DNA of 64,000 bases from Methyloradius palustris (GTDB lineage: Bacteria; Pseudomonadota; Gammaproteobacteria; Burkholderiales; Methylophilaceae): NCBI RefSeq assembly GCF_019703875.1, contig NZ_AP024110.1, positions 1,426,001-1,490,000 of the forward strand, given 5' to 3'. The position numbers and the translations under genes are program-made. Below, piece by piece: positions 49,835-59,895 of the stretch (its first letter is position 1; each line of letters begins with the position of its first letter). Below the pieces are notes generated by a model. It was given only the letters and a program-made list of their open reading frames with translations, did no database searches and was not told the DNA's origin.

Positions 49835-51205
49835 CTATGAGAACAATCTAAGCGCACATGGGCTGCCAGGCACTACGCCGCGCGTGACCATTTGCGCATG
49901 AATAACCTTGAGTTGCTGGCGGATGCGCTCTATTTGCAACTCGCCAATCGGGCGCTGGTTATCATCTACCAGAATAGCATTCAGGCCATGACTCATCTGG
50001 CGGGCAACCAATACCATCTGGTTAAATATTTCGCTGCAATTTTTCACGCGCGGAATATCCAGCTGAAAACTGACACCACGAATCACTGTAGTACGCAAAA
50101 TTTCGGGGCTGAATAGACTGCCATCCTGATTGACCAAGGAGAACAATCGATGGCCATCTGACTCATAATGGAAGCCACCATCTTCACCCAATACCATGCC
50201 ACTGGCTTCCGCCAGGCCTCTGAACTTGGTGCCAGTAAACGGGCCACTTTCGCCTTGCACCAGATGGAACCCGACCAGTTTATCGACATCGATACAAAAC
50301 TGATCTAGATCCTGCGCATAATTCAGTGGGTCTGGGCTGCCATGCCATTCAACTTGTGCGGCCAGTTCAAGCCCAATTTGGTCTATACCACTCTGGAAAC
50401 GATTAAGGGTCTGATGGCTAACTGAGCCAGCCCTGTCAGCCAGCTGAAGGCTGCATGCCACAAGCTTGAAGTCGGTCATCTCTTCTTCTCGTGTGAGCAA
50501 GCGCCAATCATTATCTAAATCTTGCCCATAGGCATAGACCGCTTTATCTACGTCAGCAAAAGAGAGGAAGTAATCTCGCAATTTAAGGCCAGAGAGAGGC
50601 TCGCGCAAATACAGAAGTGCCGTAAGATCGATCGGGTGGTAAATAGTCTCAGGCAATGAGACATTTGCATACTCTGGCTCATCAGCAACAGGTTGGCTCA
50701 CCTGACTCGCAGGTGGCTGATAGGGTTTGCGAGCTGGCACTTCGGTAGCAACTGGAGCTCCAGAAATACCAGATTCTGTAAAGCCAGACTCAGCTATTAA
50801 ATCGCTGGTATCTTCCTCTTCGTAAACTGCTGCTGGCTCTGCCAATGCTACTTTAGGCAATTCAATTTCTTCTGCTATAGGCTTAGCAATATCATCTTCA
50901 AACTCCTGCAGTGCAGAGACGGCTCTTGCGACTGCAGAGTCATCATTGATGTAGGCATCAGGCACAACAGGCGTTTCTAGTGGCTGGTATGTGCGGCGGC
51001 TGATGTCTGGCGATCTGGCATCGTCATCGGTTAGCACAGCATCGGTATCGATATGAAACTCATCCATCAGCACATCGCGCTTAGGTGTCTCAAAACGCTG
51101 TGACGTTTCATTCTTTAGGCGCCGTTCTTGCCACCAGTTAAACGCAATCACCGCAAGGATGATGATGACGCCAAGCAAGATTAAAAGTAGTTTCAGGTCA
51201 TTCAT
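49835..51205 (-). CDS. zipA: ZipA-type cell division protein (FtsZ-binding C-terminal domain)
   Basis: A 456-aa protein. Residues 5-24 are an N-terminal membrane anchor (LLILLGVIIILAVIAFNWW). They are followed by a long acidic, Pro-rich linker and a C-terminal ZipA-like domain (~310-450) with HYESDGHRLFSLVNQDGSLF, VIRGVSFQLDIPRVKNCSEIFNQM and PIGELQIERIRQQL. It tethers FtsZ to the membrane. Position between smc and ligA is conserved in betaproteobacteria and supports the name. Confidence 0.88.
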   Translation of the reverse strand: MNDLKLLLILLGVIIILAVIAFNWWQERRLKNETSQRFETPKRDVLMDEFHIDTDAVLTDDDARSPDISRRTYQPLETPVVPDAYINDDSAVARAVSALQEFEDDIAKPIAEEIELPKVALAEPAAVYEEEDTSDLIAESGFTESGISGAPVATEVPARKPYQPPASQVSQPVADEPEYANVSLPETIYHPIDLTALLYLREPLSGLKLRDYFLSFADVDKAVYAYGQDLDNDWRLLTREEEMTDFKLVACSLQLADRAGSVSHQTLNRFQSGIDQIGLELAAQVEWHGSPDPLNYAQDLDQFCIDVDKLVGFHLVQGESGPFTGTKFRGLAEASGMVLGEDGGFHYESDGHRLFSLVNQDGSLFSPEILRTTVIRGVSFQLDIPRVKNCSEIFNQMVLVARQMSHGLNAILVDDNQRPIGELQIERIRQQLKVIHAQMVTRGVVPGSPCALRLFS

Positions 51206-51230
51206 TTTTAAGGCTCATTTAAAGAGATTG

Positions 51231-54200
51231 TTAAACAAGAATCTCTTGATTCATCTGTAAGGCGGCTTCGATATCAACTTCTACAATACGCGAAACGCCA
51301 GATTCCTGCATGGTAACGCCAATCAGCTGCTGCGCCATCTCCATAGTGATTTTATTATGGCTGACAAATAGGAACTGCGTGCGCTCGGACATTTTTTTCA
51401 CCAGATTGCAAAAGCGCTCAGTATTACTGTCATCCAGCGGGGCATCCACTTCATCCATCAAGCAGAATGGGGCTGGGTTGAGCCTGAATAGCGCAAAAAC
51501 CAAGGCCAAGGCAGTCAGCGCCTTTTCGCCACCAGAAAGCAGGTGGATGGTACTGTTTTTCTTGCCTGGTGGCTGGGCAAATACTTGCATGCCTGTATCC
51601 AGAATCTCTTCGCCCAGCAACTCAAGCTTGGCTTGGCCACCGCCAAACAGGGTGCTGAACAGCTCACCAAAATTCTTGTTTGCCTCATCAAAAGTATGCT
51701 GCAAGCGAGTGCGGGTTTCGCGATCTATACGCTTGATGGCATCTTCTAATGTGGCCATCGCCTCTTCCAGATCAACTGCCTGACTATCAAGATAGGTCTT
51801 GCGCTCACGCTCACTGGCAAGCTCTTGAATAGCAGCAAGGTTAACGGCGCCCAGCTCTTCTATTTGGGTCACTATTGTTGCAGTATTGCGCTCAAGATCA
51901 GGTACTTTAAGGGATGGTGGTAATTGCTCGGTTAGATTGGCCTCATTAAGACCAGTCTCCTGCAACGATGCCTGGCATTGCTCAAAATATAGTCGGGCTT
52001 GCTGTTCCTGCAGGCGCGATTGCTCAAGCTTATCGCGCAGTGGATGCAATTGCTGCTCAGTCGTCATGCGGCTACGTTCCTGAGTTTGCAGTTCAAGCTC
52101 GGTACCAGCCATTGAATTACGGGATTGTGCCAGAGCTTCTTCTCGCTGTTGTTTGGCGGTGAGCGCTTTCTCAAGATTGGCTTTCAGGCCTTCCATCTTG
52201 GCGGCTTCAAGCATAGCTGCAGATTCGTCTTTACGCATAAGTAACGATTTTTTTTCTTCACCTAAAGAATTAATTTTACTATTTATCTCATTGATATTAT
52301 TTAATATTAATTTACTCTCGAATACGTGTTCTTGTGCAACGCGCTCAGCCTTTTGTAATTCAGTACGCAGGCTATTTAAAGCGCCTTCCGCACGTTGCCG
52401 TTCAGCCAAGGCTTGTTCGCGCTCACGCTGCAGGCCGCCTAAAGACTGCTGAATGCTCTCAACTGCATTTTGCTTTTGCGTCTGTTCAGTCTGCTGAGTG
52501 GTCAGGCGCAGTTGCAATGATGCTTGCTCGGATTGCAAGCCAGCTTTACGGTCCAGCACATGCTGGCGCTGCTGTTGCAAGCGCTGGATATCCAGATTCA
52601 ATTGATGTTGCGATTGTGTATTGGTTTTAAGCTGCTGCTGAGACTGCTGATAGTTCAGACGTAATTCCTGCAGCCTTTGTTCTGTCTTGCTCAAGGCTTC
52701 AATACTGGCTTGCAGGCTTTGCTTTAATGTTGGCGTTTTTTCTTGCAAGGCTTCCAGCTCACGCTGTCGCTCAAGCACGCCATGCAAGGCTGATTGGGCG
52801 CCGTACACAGCCAGACTGTGACTGGTATAAATATCGCCCTGCTGATTCACCAAGACTTCGCCTGGTTTTAATTCACTACGCAGGCTACCTACATCAGCCT
52901 GATTTTCTAGCAGGTAAACATTGGCTAGCCAATCACTCAAAGGCCCATTCAAGCCATTGTCGTTGATTTCGACAATGCTCTTAATGGTCTTTAAATCAGA
53001 TAGCGCTTTTGAGTCATTCGCCGCCTCACCTACCTGACAAATCGTCAAAGCTGATGGTGGCCTGCTATTAAATGCGAAACCAGAAGCATCATTACTTACC
53101 AAGGCATTTAGACGTGCCCCAAGAACGGCTTCCAGAGCGGTTTCCCAGCCTGTTTGAATACTGATTTTTTGCCATACACGCGCCGCATCAAACAACCCTT
53201 CTGCTTTCAACCAACCTTCAAGCTTGGATTCATGACCAAGTGCTTGCTGAATCTTGTTAAGGGAAGCGATTTGCGCGTCCGTCTGCGCCAGGAGACGTTC
53301 TTCTGACAGTTGGACATCACGCAGGGATTTAATCTCACCCAGCAAGCTTTGCTCTTGTGTACGGATTGCATTCAGGCTTTTATCAAGCTCGGCAATAACT
53401 GTTTGCGTATGTTCGTAGGTGTTTTGCTTTTCTAACAGCTCAGCATCATTAGGCAATTGCAGAGAAGATTGCTCAGCCTCGAGGCGTTGCAAACGCTGCT
53501 TAATATCAGCAACGGCACGCCCCAGATGCTCTGCATTGGTTGTTTCAATACGTATTGACTGCTCGGCTTCACTTAACTGGCGTTGAGTAGCTGAAAAACG
53601 CTGCTGCGCCGCCACATGTGCACGTTCGGTTTCTGGCAATGCCTGCTTAGCTAATTGCAACGCATTGCTAGAAGCCGCGACCAGCTTCTCAGCATGTTCT
53701 TTTTGTTGCAGTAGTTGCTGCAGGTTTTCTTCAAAGCTCACGCCTTGCAATTGTGTTTTTTGCGATTGCAATTCAATTTGTTGCAATTGCGCCAGCAAGC
53801 GTTCGCGCGCCTCGTGAGTATGTTTCACTTGCTGCTCTAAGTTGGAAACTTCAGCATTGGTTTCGTAATATTGGGCTTGTGCCTGTTGCACAGCCTCACT
53901 AGCGGCATAGTGTTGCTGGCGCAGGCTTTCCACTGTACTTTCAGCTTTGCGCAATGCAGCCATCTGCGCCTCAAGCTCATTGACTAGCTTCTCAACCTGG
54001 CGCTGGGTTTTCTCCCAGCTAGCACCTGCATCACGCTTTTTAAGTAGCCATAGCTGGCCTTGTGCAAGCTTCAAGGCCTCTTGCAGTCGATGATACTGCT
54101 CTGCCACCAACGCTTGAGATTCTAGGCGGGTAATCTGCTTTTCCATCTCACTGCGCACATCTTGCACACGGGTGAGGTTTTCGCGGGTATCACGCAGGCG

Positions 54201-54758
54201 TAGCTCGGTTTCGCGACGGCGTTCTTTGTATTTTGAAATGCCTGCGGCTTCTTCAAGGAAAACCCGCAATTCATCTGGCTTGGCTTCAACAATCCGTGAA
54301 ATCGTATTCTGGCCGATGATGGCGTAAGCACGGCCACCCAAGCCTGTGCCAAGAAATAAGTCGGCGACATCACGGCGGCGTACTGCGGTGTTATTGATGT
54401 AGTAGCTGGAACCTTTGTCGCGCTCAATCACGCGTTTAACGGAGATTTCAGCATATTGTGACCATTCGCCTGCGCTTTGGTCACTGAGGCCACCCAAGCT
54501 GTTATCGAATACGAGTTCAACGCTAGCACGCGATATGGGTTTGCGATTGGCAGAGCCGTTAAAAATAACGGCATCCATCGAGTCACCGCGCATCTCTTTG
54601 GCACTGGACTCACCCAGTACCCAGCGGATGGACTCCATCACGTTAGACTTACCACAGCCATTGGGGCCAACCACGCCGACACGCTGCCCGTGTATGTGCA
54701 TTGTTGTGGGATCAACGAAGGATTTGAATCCAGCTAGCTTAAGATGAGTAAGACGCAA
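51231..54758 (-). CDS. smc: Chromosome segregation protein SMC
   Basis: A 1175-aa SMC ATPase. Walker A GPNGCGKSNVME lies near residue 32. Two long coiled-coil arms rich in Gln/Glu/Lys flank a hinge (~residues 515-640, with Gly-poor beta segments). The C-terminal head has the ABC signature LLSGGEKALTALALVFALF and Walker B FCLMDEVDAPLDD. Coiled coils are Gln-rich (QQQLKTNTQSQHQ). It compacts and separates the chromosome, usually with ScpA and ScpB, which are not in this window. Confidence 0.97.
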   Translation of the reverse strand: MRLTHLKLAGFKSFVDPTTMHIHGQRVGVVGPNGCGKSNVMESIRWVLGESSAKEMRGDSMDAVIFNGSANRKPISRASVELVFDNSLGGLSDQSAGEWSQYAEISVKRVIERDKGSSYYINNTAVRRRDVADLFLGTGLGGRAYAIIGQNTISRIVEAKPDELRVFLEEAAGISKYKERRRETELRLRDTRENLTRVQDVRSEMEKQITRLESQALVAEQYHRLQEALKLAQGQLWLLKKRDAGASWEKTQRQVEKLVNELEAQMAALRKAESTVESLRQQHYAASEAVQQAQAQYYETNAEVSNLEQQVKHTHEARERLLAQLQQIELQSQKTQLQGVSFEENLQQLLQQKEHAEKLVAASSNALQLAKQALPETERAHVAAQQRFSATQRQLSEAEQSIRIETTNAEHLGRAVADIKQRLQRLEAEQSSLQLPNDAELLEKQNTYEHTQTVIAELDKSLNAIRTQEQSLLGEIKSLRDVQLSEERLLAQTDAQIASLNKIQQALGHESKLEGWLKAEGLFDAARVWQKISIQTGWETALEAVLGARLNALVSNDASGFAFNSRPPSALTICQVGEAANDSKALSDLKTIKSIVEINDNGLNGPLSDWLANVYLLENQADVGSLRSELKPGEVLVNQQGDIYTSHSLAVYGAQSALHGVLERQRELEALQEKTPTLKQSLQASIEALSKTEQRLQELRLNYQQSQQQLKTNTQSQHQLNLDIQRLQQQRQHVLDRKAGLQSEQASLQLRLTTQQTEQTQKQNAVESIQQSLGGLQREREQALAERQRAEGALNSLRTELQKAERVAQEHVFESKLILNNINEINSKINSLGEEKKSLLMRKDESAAMLEAAKMEGLKANLEKALTAKQQREEALAQSRNSMAGTELELQTQERSRMTTEQQLHPLRDKLEQSRLQEQQARLYFEQCQASLQETGLNEANLTEQLPPSLKVPDLERNTATIVTQIEELGAVNLAAIQELASERERKTYLDSQAVDLEEAMATLEDAIKRIDRETRTRLQHTFDEANKNFGELFSTLFGGGQAKLELLGEEILDTGMQVFAQPPGKKNSTIHLLSGGEKALTALALVFALFRLNPAPFCLMDEVDAPLDDSNTERFCNLVKKMSERTQFLFVSHNKITMEMAQQLIGVTMQESGVSRIVEVDIEAALQMNQEILV

Positions 54759-54902
54759 TTTTCAGAGTGATCTAGTTAGAGTTTTCTAGTGACAAGAATT
54801 CGCTAGTGATTAGCAAGCTAGTATAATAATGGTCTTATTGATGCATTTTACGAAAAAGTATTGTCTTTTGCATCGTCTTCTTTGATTTATACGGTAGCCC
54901 AT

Positions 54903-55322
54903 ATGTCTAGTCAACCCAGCAAAGCCCTTGAAACCTTCGACAACCCAAAGCCTGAGCGCGATTTTCATATTCATATGGAAATCCCGGAGTTCACATGTTT
55001 GTGCCCTAAAACAGGCCAGCCAGACTTTGCCGTGCTATATCTGGACTATATTCCAGACCAAAAATGCGTAGAACTCAAAAGCCTCAAGCTGTATATGTGG
55101 TCATTTCGCGATGAAGGCTGCTTTCACGAAGCCGTTACCAATCGTATTTTAGATGATCTGGTTGCAGCAACTGAGCCAAAATTCATGCGCCTGACTGCTA
55201 AATTTTATGTGCGTGGCGGCGTATTCACCAATGTAGTTGCAGAACACCGAAAAGCTGGTTGGCAAGCGTTACCAAGAGTTGATTTAACACAGTTTGAACA
55301 GCAATTTAATATACGCGGTTAA
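54903..55322 (+). CDS. queF: NADPH-dependent 7-cyano-7-deazaguanine reductase
   Basis: A 139-aa unimodular QueF that reduces preQ0 to preQ1 for queuosine in tRNA. The catalytic Cys is in EFTCLCPKTGQPDFA; the QueF block ELKSLKLYMWSFRDEGCFHEAVTNRI holds the Glu and His of the site. A longer frame to 54861 exists, but the ATG at 54903 (MSSQPSK) gives the usual length. I looked for a preQ1 riboswitch upstream and did not find one. Confidence 0.94.
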   Translation: MSSQPSKALETFDNPKPERDFHIHMEIPEFTCLCPKTGQPDFAVLYLDYIPDQKCVELKSLKLYMWSFRDEGCFHEAVTNRILDDLVAATEPKFMRLTAKFYVRGGVFTNVVAEHRKAGWQALPRVDLTQFEQQFNIRG

Positions 55323-55421
55323 CATCCCTGCATATACGCTCAATAGCCCCGAAATTAGCTAGCATTCGAAGAATCACATTGACAAGCGAAGCTGCTCTCA
55401 TTATTATGGCGCAACTTTTTC

Positions 55422-55497
<76 letters not shown>

Positions 55498-55599
55498 ACT
55501 GACCGGTGACCCGAAATAAAAGATTTATGCGTTGTTTTAAGTTTCAGAGTGTTTAGTACTTAAAATAGCTGCAGTTTTGATGTATAATTTTACCTCTAT

Positions 55600-55675
55600 G
55601 TCCCCATCGTCTAGAGGCCTAGGACACCTCCCTTTCACGGAGGCGACCGGGGTTCGAATCCCCGTGGGGACGCCA
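55600..55675 (+). tRNA. tRNA-Glu (anticodon TTC)
   Basis: 76-nt cloverleaf: acceptor GTCCCCA / TGGGGAC, anticodon stem CCTCC / GGAGG with loop CTTTCAC (anticodon TTC), T arm CCGGGG TTCGAAT CCCCG, and CCA-like end GCCA. A TATAAT at 55583-55588 lies just before it, so it may have its own promoter in addition to read-through from tRNA-Ala. Confidence 0.97.
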
Positions 55676-55681
55676 TTCACT

Positions 55682-55710
55682 GATAAGTTATTTGTTTTGA
55701 ATAACTTATC
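55682..55710 (+). terminator. Hairpin after tRNA-Glu
   Basis: GATAAGTTATT / AATAACTTATC, 11-bp stem with a 7-nt loop, directly after the tRNA. It lacks a T-tract and may act as a processing stem; a true terminator follows. Confidence 0.5.
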
Positions 55711-55719
55711 GAATAGCGT

Positions 55720-55759
55720 AAAAAAAAGCAGTGTCACTTCATGTGTCACTGCTTTTTTT
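55720..55759 (+). terminator. Rho-independent terminator of the tRNA unit
   Basis: AAAAAAAGCAGTG / CACTGCTTTTTTT encloses a 13-nt loop (TCACTTCATGTGT). It ends the two-tRNA transcript. The 266 bp after it, up to the chorismatase gene, show no supported gene. Confidence 0.88.
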
Positions 55760-56025
55760 ATGCCTATCATTTCATGGTCTCGTAACAGCTCGGTACAGTC
55801 TTTAATTCCAAGAGCTTTACAAGTTGTTATTTCTTACATAAAGATAAGCATTCTCCTACAGCGTATTTTCTTCAAAAGATTATGATTGAGTTAATTATGT
55901 CTTCGTAAAAACCTCTTTAAGAACTAATAGAACTGGGTATCAAGCATGTCAATTACTATAATGAGCCCATCCTTGGAATGTTTTGTGCAACATAACTAAA
56001 CCATACTCACTGATTTATACCGACC

Positions 56026-57090
56026 TTGCACAGCCTACACCTATCTTTCGAAGCGTTTTCTCGCCAGTCCAGTGAATGGAAAGCCCATGTATTGGGCGGC
56101 ATTGCTTTCTCTGATGCTAGAAACCAAGCAGGCTCTGAAATAGCCAACTTTCCCTTTGCGCTGGTGAATATGCCTGTGCTCGAAGGTGGTGGTTTAGCTA
56201 GCGAGATATGGATGAGTGATCACAAGGTGCGCCATGCGCAACGTGGCCTGATTCGTTATAGCTACGACGAAGATACACTGTTTGGTGTATTGCTTATGCC
56301 CCAGACTGGGGCGTTGGAGCAAATAACTGAATCTGCATTCGCCCAGATATTTTCATTGCTTGAAGGTCGTGGCTATACCCATATTTTCCGTTTCTGGAAT
56401 TATCTTGCTGATATTAATGGAGGCGATGATGAGGATGAAAGCCTAGAGCGTTACCGACAATTCAATCTTGGGCGACAGAATGCTTTTGTTGCCAGTGGGC
56501 GTGAGGTGAGTGGTAATCTGCCAGCGGCCTGTGCCTTAGGAACAGCAGATGGTCCATTGACGATTGCATTTATGGCTGGCCGCACACCAACCTTGTCCAT
56601 TGAAAACCCAAGGCAAATGAGTGCTTATCAATATCCTGAGCAATATGGCCCACGTAGCCCCAGCTTTTCGCGGGCTAATCTTGTGTCCTTAAGTGATGCA
56701 GCGCATGAGCTAACAGACACTGATCAAACCTTGGCGCAACAGAAACTGCTGTTTATTTCTGGCACAGCTAGCATTGTCGGTCATGAAACACGCCATCACT
56801 CCGATGTTGCAGCGCAAACTTGTGAAACTCTGGTGAACATTGAGGCCGTGATTCACGAAGCCAACAAAAAGACCTGTACTGGCGAATTCAGCATGACCGA
56901 CCTTTTTTACCGTGTTTATGTGCGCCACCCAACTGATCTACCTGCGATCCGCGCTGAAATGGAGCATGTACTTGGCCATTCATTCAAAGCGGTTTTTGTG
57001 CAGGCGGATATCTGCCGCAAAGACCTCTTGGTTGAAATTGAAGCTACTGCGGTTAGTACGATACGTTTACCAGAGGAGCAATATGCTTGA
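56026..57090 (+). CDS. Chorismatase-family enzyme (XanB2-like), starter unit for aryl polyene pigment
   Basis: A 354-aa protein of the chorismatase/FkbO-Hyg5 family, which splits chorismate to pyruvate plus a hydroxybenzoate or dihydrodiol. Blocks include YTHIFRFWNYLADIN, RYRQFNLGRQNAF, ALGTADGPLTIAFMAG, YGPRSPSFSRANL and FISGTASIVGHETRH. In xanthomonads XanB2 makes 3- and 4-hydroxybenzoate, the head group of xanthomonadin. Next to ketosynthase genes this fits well. The start is TTG at 56026, since a stop lies just upstream and the next ATG would remove ~48 residues; no good ribosome site is seen. Confidence 0.85.
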   Translation: MHSLHLSFEAFSRQSSEWKAHVLGGIAFSDARNQAGSEIANFPFALVNMPVLEGGGLASEIWMSDHKVRHAQRGLIRYSYDEDTLFGVLLMPQTGALEQITESAFAQIFSLLEGRGYTHIFRFWNYLADINGGDDEDESLERYRQFNLGRQNAFVASGREVSGNLPAACALGTADGPLTIAFMAGRTPTLSIENPRQMSAYQYPEQYGPRSPSFSRANLVSLSDAAHELTDTDQTLAQQKLLFISGTASIVGHETRHHSDVAAQTCETLVNIEAVIHEANKKTCTGEFSMTDLFYRVYVRHPTDLPAIRAEMEHVLGHSFKAVFVQADICRKDLLVEIEATAVSTIRLPEEQYA

Positions 57091-57898
57091 GTCAGGGTTG
57101 ATCGTCGTCTACGACTATCTCGTGCTTTATCTGGGCTTAATCTGGCTTGGCCTATTGTGCTTGGGCTGGACCATCATCGCCACACTGCTTTACCCCTTAT
57201 TGCCCAAACATCTTTCTCGCTCATTGGGGCGCAAGGTGATTATGGTAGGCTTTCGCACCTATCTTGGCAGCCTGAGTCTTTCGCGCCGCTGCAATTTTGA
57301 CCTTAGAGCTCTGGATGCTTTGCGCGACCAGCCGCCCATGATTATCGCGCCCAACCACCCCAGCCTGCTGGATGCCGTGATGGTGATCTCACGTTTGCCG
57401 AATGTGTCATGCGTAATCAAGTCTGAACTGATGAACAATGTTTTCTTGGGGGCTGGCGCACGTTTTGCCCATTACATTCCCAATGAGTCGATACGCAAAA
57501 TGGTGGCGTTGGCGATTCAGGATTTTAAAAATGGCCAGCATTTACTGTTATTCCCTGAAGGCACGCGTACCACGCGCTGCCCTATCAACCCGCTCAAGGG
57601 CAGCATTGCTCTCATCGCATATCAGGCACAAGTGCCTGTGCAAACAGTGTTGATCGAAACCGACTCTGCTTATCTGAGCAAAGGCTGGCCATTGTTTCGC
57701 AAGCCTACCTTGCCATTGCATTACAGAGTTCGCCTTGGCAAACGTTTTGATCCACCAGAAAACACTCAGCGCTTGATGGCTGAGCTTGAACACTATTTTG
57801 CTCACGAGCTTATTCAAGATTCTGCATTTCTTCCTGCTGGTTCTTTGAGCCCTAGCACCACTTACGCCTCAGCCCAGCCCTCAGGACATCAGCTATGA
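57083..57898 (+). CDS. Lysophospholipid-type acyltransferase (PlsC family) of the pigment cluster
   Basis: A 271-aa PlsC-type acyltransferase with the catalytic APNHPSLLD (HxxxxD) and FPEGTRTTR, and N-terminal membrane helices (residues ~8-35). The ATG at 57083 overlaps the chorismatase gene by 8 bp. In aryl-polyene clusters such enzymes are thought to attach the polyene to a lipid. Its overlap with the glycosyltransferase (4 bp, ATGA) supports joint work on a membrane glycolipid pigment. Confidence 0.85.
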   Translation: MLESGLIVVYDYLVLYLGLIWLGLLCLGWTIIATLLYPLLPKHLSRSLGRKVIMVGFRTYLGSLSLSRRCNFDLRALDALRDQPPMIIAPNHPSLLDAVMVISRLPNVSCVIKSELMNNVFLGAGARFAHYIPNESIRKMVALAIQDFKNGQHLLLFPEGTRTTRCPINPLKGSIALIAYQAQVPVQTVLIETDSAYLSKGWPLFRKPTLPLHYRVRLGKRFDPPENTQRLMAELEHYFAHELIQDSAFLPAGSLSPSTTYASAQPSGHQL

Positions 57899-58683
57899 CC
57901 ACTGCATCCACTACCCATATCGTACTGATCCCCAGCTATAACCCTGGTATCAAGGTGTTTGAAACCGTGCGGGCTGCACGTCAATATTGGAACCCGGTTT
58001 GGGTGGTGATTGATGGCAGTACCGATGGTTCAGTTGATGGGCTTAAGGCGATGGCAGAAGAAGACCCTAGCTTACGCATTATTCATCTGGAACAAAATAA
58101 AGGTAAAGGTTCTGCTGTATTGCACGGCTTTGAAATAGCGCAGGCCGAGGGTTACACGCATGCGCTGACTATGGATTCTGATGGCCAACACCCACCAGAC
58201 CTTATCCCTGCATTCATGGCGAAATCCATTAGCCAGCCACAAGCCATGATATTGGGCATGCCGCTGTTTGATGCCAGTGCGCCTATGATCAGGGTGAAAG
58301 GACGCCAGTTATCAAACTGGTGGGCGAATGTGGAAACTTTATGGGCTGGCATAGGCGATTCGTTGTTCGGATTCAGGATTTACCCGATAGCGCCCTTGTG
58401 TGAAGTGATGCATAAGCAGCGCTGGATGCGCCATTTCGACTTTGATCCAGAAGCGGTCGTCCGACTCTGTTGGCATGGGGTGAAGCCGATCAATATCTCA
58501 GCCCCTGTTTTATATTTCCGCGCAGATGAAGGCGGTGTTTCGCACTTCCGCTATCTCCGCGATAACATCTTGCTAACCTGGATGCATAGCCGGTTACTGC
58601 TAGGCTTTCTAATGCGCTTGCCATTATTAGTCATACGGCGACTGCAAGCCCGCTCATCAGCACAAGCTGAAAGACTAACTTAA
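57895..58683 (+). CDS. Family 2 glycosyltransferase of the pigment cluster
   Basis: A 262-aa GT-A-fold glycosyltransferase. It starts with IPSYNPGIKVFETV and carries the DxD-type MDSDGQHPPDLIP. KGSAVLHGFEIAQAEGYTHAL precedes it, as in dolichol-phosphate-mannose-synthase-like enzymes. C-terminal basic and hydrophobic parts may bind the membrane. It probably adds sugar to the polyene or lipid. The acceptor is unknown. Confidence 0.85.
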   Translation: MTTASTTHIVLIPSYNPGIKVFETVRAARQYWNPVWVVIDGSTDGSVDGLKAMAEEDPSLRIIHLEQNKGKGSAVLHGFEIAQAEGYTHALTMDSDGQHPPDLIPAFMAKSISQPQAMILGMPLFDASAPMIRVKGRQLSNWWANVETLWAGIGDSLFGFRIYPIAPLCEVMHKQRWMRHFDFDPEAVVRLCWHGVKPINISAPVLYFRADEGGVSHFRYLRDNILLTWMHSRLLLGFLMRLPLLVIRRLQARSSAQAERLT

Positions 58684-58717
58684 CTCGAAAACTGGTTTAG
58701 TTAAAAAAACAGCTTAG

Positions 58718-59437
58718 CTAAATCATGCCGCCATTGATGGAAATAATCTGGCCAGAAATATAGGCAGCCTGTTCTGAAGCCAAAAAACCAATAAGGTCGG
58801 CCACTTCTTGCGGTGTACCCGCACGTTTCATGGGCACCATACGGGCGATCTGCTCAGCTGGGAATGTCTCTTTGCTCATCGCTGTTTCAATAATGCCTGG
58901 TGCAACTGCATTTACCGTAATACCACGGCTAGCGACTTCTTGAGACAGCGACTTGGTCGCTGCGTTGAGTGCGCCTTTGGCTGCGGAATAATTAACCTGG
59001 CCGCGATTACCAGTAATGCCAGAAATAGATGAGACATTAATAATGCGACCCCAGCGGCTATGAATCATCGGCATCAATAGTGGTTGGGTCACATTGAAAA
59101 ATCCGTTCAGCGAAACATCTATCACCCGATGCCATTGATCAGGGCGCATGCCTGGCATGACTGCATCGTCATGAATGCCAGCGTTATTGACTAATATCTG
59201 GATGGGCTGGTCTTCGATCAAAGGCAGCAAGGCTTTGATAACTGCGGCGCTATCCGTCACATCAAAACTCAATGCCTGGGCACTACCGCCCTGCTGGCTG
59301 ATTTCTTCAGAGAGTTGCTGGGCAGTTTGTAATCCATGGTTAGCATGGATGAAGACATGGTAACCATCTGCTGCCAAGCGGCGACAGATCGCAGCCCCTA
59401 TCCCACCGCTACCGCCGGTCACCAGTGCTTTTTTCAT
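58718..59437 (-). CDS. 3-oxoacyl-ACP reductase (FabG-like) of the aryl-polyene cluster
   Basis: A 239-aa short-chain dehydrogenase. Cofactor site TGGSGGIGAAICRRLA is at the N terminus and NNAGIHDD follows. Catalytic Ser-Tyr-Lys are in NVSSISG and NYSAAKGAL. In aryl-polyene assembly this ketoreductase works with the dehydratase next to it on each chain-elongation round. It overlaps the dehydratase gene by 4 bp. Confidence 0.92.
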   Translation of the reverse strand: MKKALVTGGSGGIGAAICRRLAADGYHVFIHANHGLQTAQQLSEEISQQGGSAQALSFDVTDSAAVIKALLPLIEDQPIQILVNNAGIHDDAVMPGMRPDQWHRVIDVSLNGFFNVTQPLLMPMIHSRWGRIINVSSISGITGNRGQVNYSAAKGALNAATKSLSQEVASRGITVNAVAPGIIETAMSKETFPAEQIARMVPMKRAGTPQEVADLIGFLASEQAAYISGQIISINGGMI

Positions 59438-59895
59438 GCTATTTCTCCAAAATTTGATACCAGCGAGTCGGCATTCACAACAACCGTGGCGCGGCCATCC
59501 AGCAGTAATTTGCCATCGGCACTGATGCTAAATTGGTAAAGGATATTATTTTCATTGCGTGTGATGCAACTGGCTGTCACTTCAAGATCGGCCACAATGT
59601 CATCTAGGCGCGCTACATGCAATTGCGTGCTCCTGACACTAACCAGGTATCCTATTCGCGGCGCTACACCATCGGCTGGTGCCAGCAAAGCACCATGTAC
59701 CGCCATCGCCTGTGCTGCATATTCAATGCCACATGCAGCACCTAACTGGTTGTAAGCGCGCAAGGGATTGTCAGTAAGTCGATGGCTACTGGCCTTGCAC
59801 TGAATATTATCGCTATCCCAACTGCTTACGCTCTCCAGCAAGCACATGCTGCCCTGATGCGGAATGTGGCTGGCAATCCAGGCGTGGTCTAGCAT
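59434..59895 (-). CDS. Hotdog-fold 3-hydroxyacyl-ACP dehydratase of the aryl-polyene cluster
   Basis: A 153-aa hotdog-type dehydratase. HQGSMCLLESV near residue 14 supplies the catalytic His. AACGIEYAAQAMAVHGAL supplies the Glu. It resembles the ApeP/FabZ-like dehydratases of aryl-polyene clusters. It makes the conjugated double bonds. It overlaps the next gene by 7 bp and fabG by 4 bp. Confidence 0.87.
   Translation of the reverse strand: MLDHAWIASHIPHQGSMCLLESVSSWDSDNIQCKASSHRLTDNPLRAYNQLGAACGIEYAAQAMAVHGALLAPADGVAPRIGYLVSVRSTQLHVARLDDIVADLEVTASCITRNENNILYQFSISADGKLLLDGRATVVVNADSLVSNFGEIA

Noticed and set aside
54759..54902. preQ1 riboswitch before queF
   Set aside because: The expected small preQ1-I pattern was not found; only AT-rich promoter-like DNA is present.
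55577..55885. A 102-aa frame on the plus strand
   Set aside because: It runs through tRNA-Glu and its terminator, so it is not a gene.
56912..57082. Extended start of the PlsC-type acyltransferase
   Set aside because: It is an alternative-frame reading of the chorismatase gene; the ATG at 57083 opens the membrane helix typical of the family.
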